Made by a program: the position numbers and the translations under genes. From positions 1-64,000 of the forward strand of contig NZ_JABJRA010000012.1 in NCBI RefSeq assembly GCF_013155365.1: 64,000 bases of DNA, given 5' to 3'. This stretch comes from Nocardioides sp. zg-DK7169. GTDB taxonomy: Bacteria > Actinomycetota > Actinomycetes > Propionibacteriales > Nocardioidaceae. This document shows, in pieces, positions 59,303-64,000 of the stretch (position 1 is the first letter of the stretch; the number at the start of each line of letters is the position of its first letter). The notes below the pieces were generated by a model. That model was not told the origin of the DNA. It ran no database searches and was given only the letters and a program-made list of their open reading frames with translations.

Positions 59303-59570
59303 GGCCGGTTCGCCGCCGCTGCGTGAGCGGCGTGGGTGCGCCACGAGCGCCAGCGGCAGCGGGCCCACCGGGGCCGGCCACCGGTGGCGGAGCACCGACG
59401 TCGTTCGTCGGACCTCGCACGTGGGCACGGCCCGGACGCTAGCCATCGGCGTCGACGCTGCGCCGACCGTGCGCCGACGGCGAGGTGAACGCGCTGTGGC
59501 GATCCGCCGACGGCTCGCCACCACGGAGGGGGTTCACCCGAAAGTGTCACGAGAGCGCCGTGCCCGCGCA

Positions 59571-59576
59571 TAGCCT
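59571..59576 (+). promoter_or_regulatory. -10 hexamer TAGCCT before the phosphoesterase gene
   Basis: TAGCCT ends six bases before the ATG at 59583. No ribosome site, so a leaderless start is likely. Confidence 0.5.
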
Positions 59577-59582
59577 GCGCGG

Positions 59583-60533
59583 ATGCAGCTCGGCCAGTAC
59601 CCCGCGCCCACGCACACCCTCGCCCACCTGAGCGACCCGCACCTGCTCGACGGCGGCGTGCGGCAGTACGGAGTCGTCGACACCGAGGCCCGGCTGCGCC
59701 GGGCCCTGGAGCGGCTGCGTCACCTCGACCCGGTCCCGCAGGCACTGGTGTTCACCGGCGACCTGGCCGATCTCGGCGACCCCGCGGCGTACACCCGGCT
59801 GCGCGAGCTCGTGGAGCCGGTCGCCGCGGACCTGGTGGGGCCCGACGGGTGCGCTGCAGAGGTGGTCTGGGTGATGGGCAACCACGACGAGCGCGCGGCG
59901 TACTCCCGCACCCTCTACGGCGCCGAGTCCACCCGGCCCCAGGACCGCGTGCACGACGTCGCCGGGCTGCGGGTGGTCGCGCTGGACACCAGCGTGCCGG
60001 GCTACCACCACGGCGAGCTCGACGAGGACCAGCTGTCCTGGCTGGCCGACGTGCTCGCCACCCCCGCCGAGCACGGCACCCTGCTCGCGCTGCACCACCC
60101 GCCGGTCCCGGTGCCGGCGCTGCCCGCCGCGGCGCTGATCGAGCTCGCCGACCAGCACCTGCTCGCCGAGGTGATCGCCGGGACCGACGTGCGCGGCATC
60201 CTCGGCGGGCACCTGCACTTCACGACCTTCTCCACCTTCGCCGGCGTCCCGGTCTCGGTGGCCTCGGCGAGCTGCTACACCTCCGACCCGGCACCGGTCG
60301 GGCGCTTCATCTCCGGCGTCGACGGCAACCAGGCCTTCACCCTGGTCCACGTGTACGACGACCGGATCGTGCAGACCGTGGTCCCGCTGCCCGAGGCGCC
60401 GGAGGTGACCGGCTACGGCCACGACGCGGCCGAGCAGCTCGCGGCCCTGAGCCGTGAGGAGCGGCGCGAGCTGCTGTCGCGCAAGGACTCCCCGTTCAAC
60501 GCCGTGTGGGAGGACCACACCTCGCCTCGCTGA
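59583..60533 (+). CDS. Calcineurin-like metallophosphoesterase (CpdA/GpdQ type)
   Basis: The 316-residue enzyme shows all five metal-binding motifs: LAHLSDPHLLDGG, FTGDLADLG, VMGNHDE, LALHHPPVP and ILGGHLHFTTF. This is the class III cyclic nucleotide phosphodiesterase/glycerophosphodiesterase group (CpdA, GpdQ, Rv0805-like), which needs two metals. It probably hydrolyses cAMP or a phosphodiester, but specificity in this group is broad. ATG at 59583, preceded by a TAGCCT hexamer. Confidence 0.9.
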   Translation: MQLGQYPAPTHTLAHLSDPHLLDGGVRQYGVVDTEARLRRALERLRHLDPVPQALVFTGDLADLGDPAAYTRLRELVEPVAADLVGPDGCAAEVVWVMGNHDERAAYSRTLYGAESTRPQDRVHDVAGLRVVALDTSVPGYHHGELDEDQLSWLADVLATPAEHGTLLALHHPPVPVPALPAAALIELADQHLLAEVIAGTDVRGILGGHLHFTTFSTFAGVPVSVASASCYTSDPAPVGRFISGVDGNQAFTLVHVYDDRIVQTVVPLPEAPEVTGYGHDAAEQLAALSREERRELLSRKDSPFNAVWEDHTSPR

Positions 60534-60712
60534 CGGGGAGGACGGGGACGAGGCGCACCTGGCCCCGCGACCCCCTGTCGGCCGCCCGTGGCCGGTGCCA
60601 CACTGCCCGGATGCGTGAGAGGACACAGTCCCGGAGATGCCGCGCCGCCCGCGTCGCCCGGCTAGCCTGTTCATTGTCTCTCAGGTTTATCGACTAGAAC
60701 GGACTACGCGAC

Positions 60713-63556
60713 ATGGCCGACCCCCGCCGCCCCCGCGCCCACCGACCCACCGTCGCCATCGTGGGCGCCGGCGCCGCCGGGACGCTCGTCGCGCTCCACC
60801 TCACCCGCGCGGCCGCGCGCCGCAGCACCGGCGTCGACCTGGTCCTCATCGACCCCGCCGACCACCGCGCCCGTGGTGTCGCGTTCGGCACCACCGACGA
60901 CCAGCACCTGCTCAACGTGCCGGCCTCCGGCATGACCGCGCTGCCCGAGGACCCCGGCCACTTCGTCGCCTGGCGCCAGCGCGAGGACCCTGACGCGGCC
61001 ACCGACCCCTACGACTTCGCGCCGCGACGCCAGTGGTCGCGCTACCTCGACGACACCCTCGAGGAGGCCCTGCGTGGCGCCCTGGGCGAGGTCGGCGTGC
61101 GCCACGTGCGCAAGCAGGTCGTCGGCGTGCGCCGCACCGCCACCGGGGTCGCGCTGCGCACCGCCGACGGCGCCGAGGTCGCGGCCGACGCCGCGGTCGT
61201 CGCCCCGGGCCTGCCGGCCGCCGGCCACGCCTGGGCCCCGCCGTCGCTGACCTCCTCCCCCTTCTTCGTCCCCGACCCCTGGGCCCCCGGCGCGCTCGAC
61301 GTCGTACGCCGGGACCGCGCCGGGCTGGCCGACGTGCTGCTGGTCGGCGCCGGGCTGACCATGGTGGACGTCGCGTTCTCGCTGACCGACGAGCGCAACC
61401 GCCCGGACCGGGTGGCGCACGCGATCTCGCGCAGCGGCCAGCTGCCCCGCACCCATGCCCCGCAGCCGCTGCTCGCGGCGATCCCCGACATCTCCGAGTG
61501 GGGCAGCACCCTGGACGAGGTCCGCGTCGAGGTCGAGCGCCACGTCGCCGAGGTCGCGGCCACCGCCGGCGACTGGCGTCCCGCGATCGACGGCCTCCGC
61601 TTCCGCGTGCAGGAGCTGTGGGGACGCTTCAGCGACGAGGACAAGCTGCGCTTCCTGGCCGAGGACGCCGGGCGCTGGAACGTCCGGCGCCACCGGATGG
61701 CGCCGACCAGCGCCGTGCGGATCGCCGGGCTGCGCGAGGAGCAGCGCCTGCGCCTCGCCGACGCGCGGGTGGTCGACGCCGAGCCGCTGGCCGCCGGCGG
61801 GCTGCGCGTCACCCTCTCCGACAACACCGTGCGCGAGGTCGGCTGGGTGGTCAACTGCACCGGCCCGCAGACCGACCTGCGGGTGCTGGGCAACCCGGTC
61901 ATCGACGACCTGCTGCGCGAGCGCGGCGGCGCCTCGCTGGCCACCGCCGACGTCGGCGGTCTCGGCATCCGCACCCGCGAGGGGCGCCTGCTGGCCTCCG
62001 ACGGCGGCACCGACGCGCCGCTGTGGACCCTCGGCGCGCTGCGGCGCGGGGAGCTGTGGGAGACCACCGCGATCCCGGAGATCCGGGTGCAGGCGGCCGC
62101 GGTCGCGCGCGACGTGCTCGACGCCGTCGCGCCGCTCCCCCGCCGCCTCGCCGACGGGCGCCTGGTCGGCGGGCACCACCCGGTCGCCCGGCCGCGCGAC
62201 CCGCTGGGGCTGCCGCTGTCGACGACCACCGAGGCGGCCGCGGCGTACAACGCCGGGCTGGAGCGGGTGATGCGTCTGCAGGACGGCGCCGAGGGCCTGC
62301 TGCGCGAGGCCACCGAGCTCGACCCGGGCTTCGCGCTGGCCCACGCGGCGCTGGCGATGCTCGGTCACGAGGCCGGCGCGGACGCCGACGTCAAGGCGTC
62401 GCTGGACGCCGCCCGCAAGGCGGTGCGCCAGCGCGGCGACGAGCGTGAGCGCAGCCTCGTCGACGTGGTCGGGCTGCGGGTCAAGGACGTGCGCCGCACC
62501 GGCGCCGAGGCGCTGATGAACCACATCGCCGCCCACCCGCGTGACGTGCTGGCGGTCTCCGCGGCCGTCCCGACCATCGCGTTCTCCGGTGTCACCGACG
62601 TGCAGCAGGAGGCGTGGGACCTCGTCGAGGGCCTCGCCCCGGCGTACGGCGACCACTGGTGGTACATCTCCCTGCTCGCCTTCACCCGCCAGGACCAGGG
62701 CCGCTTCGACGAGGCCGGCCTGCTCGCGGAGAGCGCGCTGTCCTGCGAGCCCTCCTCCGGGCACGCGGTCCACGCGCAGACCCACGTGCTCTACGAGACC
62801 GGCCAGCACGAGACCGGCCGGGTCTGGCTGGACCACTGGGTCGCGGAGAGCGGTCGCGGCGCGAGCCACCGCGCACACTTCTCCTGGCACGCGGCCCTGC
62901 ACGAGCTCGCGCTCGGCGACACCGAGGCCGTGCGCCGCCGCTACTACTCCCAGCTGGCGCCGCCGGAGGTCTGCGGCGTGCGCGCGCTGATCGACTCCGC
63001 CTCGCTGCTGTGGCGCTGGCGGGTCACCACCACCGACTGGGACGGCGCCGTGGGCGCCGTGCTGCCGGGCGCGCCCTCCGTGTTCGCGGGCGAGACCGCC
63101 CCGCCGCCCATCCAGCCGGTCCTGGCCGCGGTGGACGAGGCGCTGCTGACCCGACCGCAGACGCCGTTCGTGGCCCTGCACGCCGCGATCGGGCTGGCCG
63201 CCGCCGGCGACACCGCCGGCCTGGACGCCCTGGCCCGGCAGTGCCGCCGCTCCTCCGACGCCGTCCTGCGCGGCACCGTCGCCACCGTCTGCGAGGCGCT
63301 GGCCGCGGCCGTGGAGGCACGCTGGGGCCGCGCCGCCCAGCTGCTCGAGGACGTCCTGCCCGGCCTGGTCCGGGTGGGCGGCTCTGCCGCGCAGCGCGAG
63401 GTGGTCGAGGAGACGCTGCTGCTCTGCCTGGTCAACGACGGGCGCGCCGAGGACGCCGCCCGGATCCTGCACCAGCGCCTGGACCGCCGGCCCTCGCCGC
63501 TGGACCTGCGCCGCCAGGTCTCGCTCCAGGCAACGCCGGACCGCGTCGGGAGCTGA
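60713..63556 (+). CDS. FAD/NAD(P)-binding oxidoreductase fused to a TPR-type (TTC38-like) domain
   Basis: The 947-residue protein is two modules. Residues about 12-500 are a FAD/NAD(P)-binding protein (PF13454-like): VAIVGAGAAGTLVALHL, RGVAFGTTDDQHLLNVPASG then MTALPEDP, a second nucleotide motif DVLLVGAGLTMVDVAF, and WVVNCTGPQTDLRVLGNP. Residues about 510-940 are helical repeats starting YNAGLERVMRLQDGAEGLLR then EATELDPGFALAHAALAML, resembling TTC38-type TPR proteins. Normally these are separate proteins. No internal start or frameshift is visible at the junction, so it appears to be a real fusion. ATG at 60713. Role unknown. Confidence 0.82.
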   Translation: MADPRRPRAHRPTVAIVGAGAAGTLVALHLTRAAARRSTGVDLVLIDPADHRARGVAFGTTDDQHLLNVPASGMTALPEDPGHFVAWRQREDPDAATDPYDFAPRRQWSRYLDDTLEEALRGALGEVGVRHVRKQVVGVRRTATGVALRTADGAEVAADAAVVAPGLPAAGHAWAPPSLTSSPFFVPDPWAPGALDVVRRDRAGLADVLLVGAGLTMVDVAFSLTDERNRPDRVAHAISRSGQLPRTHAPQPLLAAIPDISEWGSTLDEVRVEVERHVAEVAATAGDWRPAIDGLRFRVQELWGRFSDEDKLRFLAEDAGRWNVRRHRMAPTSAVRIAGLREEQRLRLADARVVDAEPLAAGGLRVTLSDNTVREVGWVVNCTGPQTDLRVLGNPVIDDLLRERGGASLATADVGGLGIRTREGRLLASDGGTDAPLWTLGALRRGELWETTAIPEIRVQAAAVARDVLDAVAPLPRRLADGRLVGGHHPVARPRDPLGLPLSTTTEAAAAYNAGLERVMRLQDGAEGLLREATELDPGFALAHAALAMLGHEAGADADVKASLDAARKAVRQRGDERERSLVDVVGLRVKDVRRTGAEALMNHIAAHPRDVLAVSAAVPTIAFSGVTDVQQEAWDLVEGLAPAYGDHWWYISLLAFTRQDQGRFDEAGLLAESALSCEPSSGHAVHAQTHVLYETGQHETGRVWLDHWVAESGRGASHRAHFSWHAALHELALGDTEAVRRRYYSQLAPPEVCGVRALIDSASLLWRWRVTTTDWDGAVGAVLPGAPSVFAGETAPPPIQPVLAAVDEALLTRPQTPFVALHAAIGLAAAGDTAGLDALARQCRRSSDAVLRGTVATVCEALAAAVEARWGRAAQLLEDVLPGLVRVGGSAAQREVVEETLLLCLVNDGRAEDAARILHQRLDRRPSPLDLRRQVSLQATPDRVGS

Positions 63557-63614
63557 CCCGGGTCCAGGGCCGCGGACCGCGGCGCCCGGCGGGAGGGCGC
63601 ACCTCGCCAACCCG

Positions 63615-63624
63615 AGCAATTGCT
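63615..63624. promoter_or_regulatory. Palindrome AGCAATTGCT, possible operator before the thioesterase gene
   Basis: A perfect 10-base palindrome 57 bases before the likely start overlaps a TAGGTT hexamer (63624-63629) that could be a -10. Such a site may bind a TetR- or PaaX-like repressor. Confidence 0.4.
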
Positions 63625-63680
63625 AGGTTGGCCAGCCCGTCGGCGTACTGCCGCGCCCCGCCCCGACCTCGGAGACCGCC

Positions 63681-64000
63681 ATCGACACGACGCCCGGCAC
63701 GCCGGCCCTGCACTCCCTGACGTTCCGGCTGAGCTACGCCGACACCGACCCGGCGGGGATCCTCTACTTCGCGGCCTGGTTCCCCTGGATGGAGCGGGTC
63801 CAGAGCGAGTGGTTCCTGCTCAACGGGCTGCGCCAGGACCAGCTCAAGGACACCCACGGCTTCTGGACCGTCACCTGCCACACCGAGTGCGACTACCTCG
63901 TCGCCGTGGGCCTGTTCGAGGAGATCCGCGTCGAGCTGCGCCTGGGCCGGGTCGGCGGGGGCTCCTTCGACATGGTCCACCAGATGGTGCGCACCCGCGA
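63681..64000 (+). CDS. Hotdog-fold acyl-CoA thioesterase (4-hydroxybenzoyl-CoA type), cut by the window edge
   Basis: The visible 106 residues include LTFRLSYADTDPAGILYFAA, the Y-x-D-T-D-x-x-G-I-V-Y-x-x-x-Y/W signature of 4HBT/YbgC thioesterases, in which the aspartate is catalytic, then WMERVQSEWFLLNGL. No ATG, GTG or TTG lies in frame between the stop at 63624 and the conserved core. An ATC at 63681 has GGAG six bases upstream and a CTG lies at 63648. The start is therefore either non-standard or affected by a sequence error. The 3' end is outside the window. Confidence 0.75.
   Translation, partial: MDTTPGTPALHSLTFRLSYADTDPAGILYFAAWFPWMERVQSEWFLLNGLRQDQLKDTHGFWTVTCHTECDYLVAVGLFEEIRVELRLGRVGGGSFDMVHQMVRTR

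Noticed and set aside
60704-63619. 971-codon minus-strand frame opposite the flavoprotein-TPR gene
   Set aside because: Antisense shadow with Gly/Arg/Val-rich low complexity and no motif. The plus-strand protein has clear FAD and TPR motifs.

Overview
This is a 64 kb window of very GC-rich DNA from a Gram-positive actinobacterium, most like Nocardioides or another Nocardioidaceae. The evidence is the transcription/translation gene order (tRNA-Thr, tRNA-Met, rpmG, two MaoC dehydratase subunits, murB, tRNA-Trp, secE, nusG, rplK, rplA, rplJ, rplL, rpoB, rpoC), a complete Mce lipid-transport locus, a DUF222/HNH (13E12-type) gene with an actinobacterial LexA box, frequent GTG/TTG starts, 4-bp ATGA/GTGA overlaps, and many genes that appear leaderless. 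The genus is an inference.

Layout. 1-0.4 kb: edge of an IS3-like element. 0.4-9.6 kb: housekeeping and accessory genes (GNAT acetyltransferase, serC, macro-domain protein, topoisomerase IB, a membrane-anchored secreted protein, a methyltransferase preceded by a 28-residue membrane peptide, a large FAD/Fe-S oxidoreductase, a DUF1648 protein). 9.7-19.9 kb: a GH5 glycosidase followed by a tightly overlapping seven-gene operon. The operon encodes a small membrane protein, a processive-type GT2 glycosyltransferase with an N-terminal MshEN-like regulatory region, a GT-C-like membrane protein, a Pro/Ala-rich coiled-coil protein, two lipoproteins (one a PstS-like binding protein with a coiled-coil insertion) and a secreted protein. 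I read it as a possible cell-surface polysaccharide synthesis/export system, and it is the best candidate here for an undescribed system. 19.9-22.0 kb: tandem-Nudix protein and geranylgeranyl-reductase-family flavoprotein.

22.1-29.7 kb: rpoC and rpoB, read leftward. 29.8-40.9 kb: a leftward Mce locus (MceG-type ATPase, YrbEA, YrbEB, MceA to MceF, two Mce-associated membrane proteins, one carrying a J-like domain), sitting between rplL and rpoB. 41.2-46.7 kb: rplL, rplJ, rplA, rplK, nusG, secE and tRNA-Trp, interrupted by an aminotransferase on the other strand. 46.8-50.9 kb: adenosine deaminase, a DUF4190-like protein, murB, two MaoC-fold subunits, rpmG, tRNA-Met and tRNA-Thr.

50.9-64 kb: amidase, decayed IS481- and IS110-type transposases flanking an SOS-box-controlled DUF222/HNH gene, an LrgAB-like pair, flavin reductase, 3-methyladenine glycosylase, pirin, an unrecognised protein, a metallophosphoesterase, a 947-residue FAD/NAD-binding plus TPR fusion, and the start of a hotdog thioesterase that lacks a canonical start codon. 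A recurrent pattern is an ANNNT-type -10 hexamer ending about 6 bases before the start codon of stand-alone genes, which points to widespread leaderless transcription.
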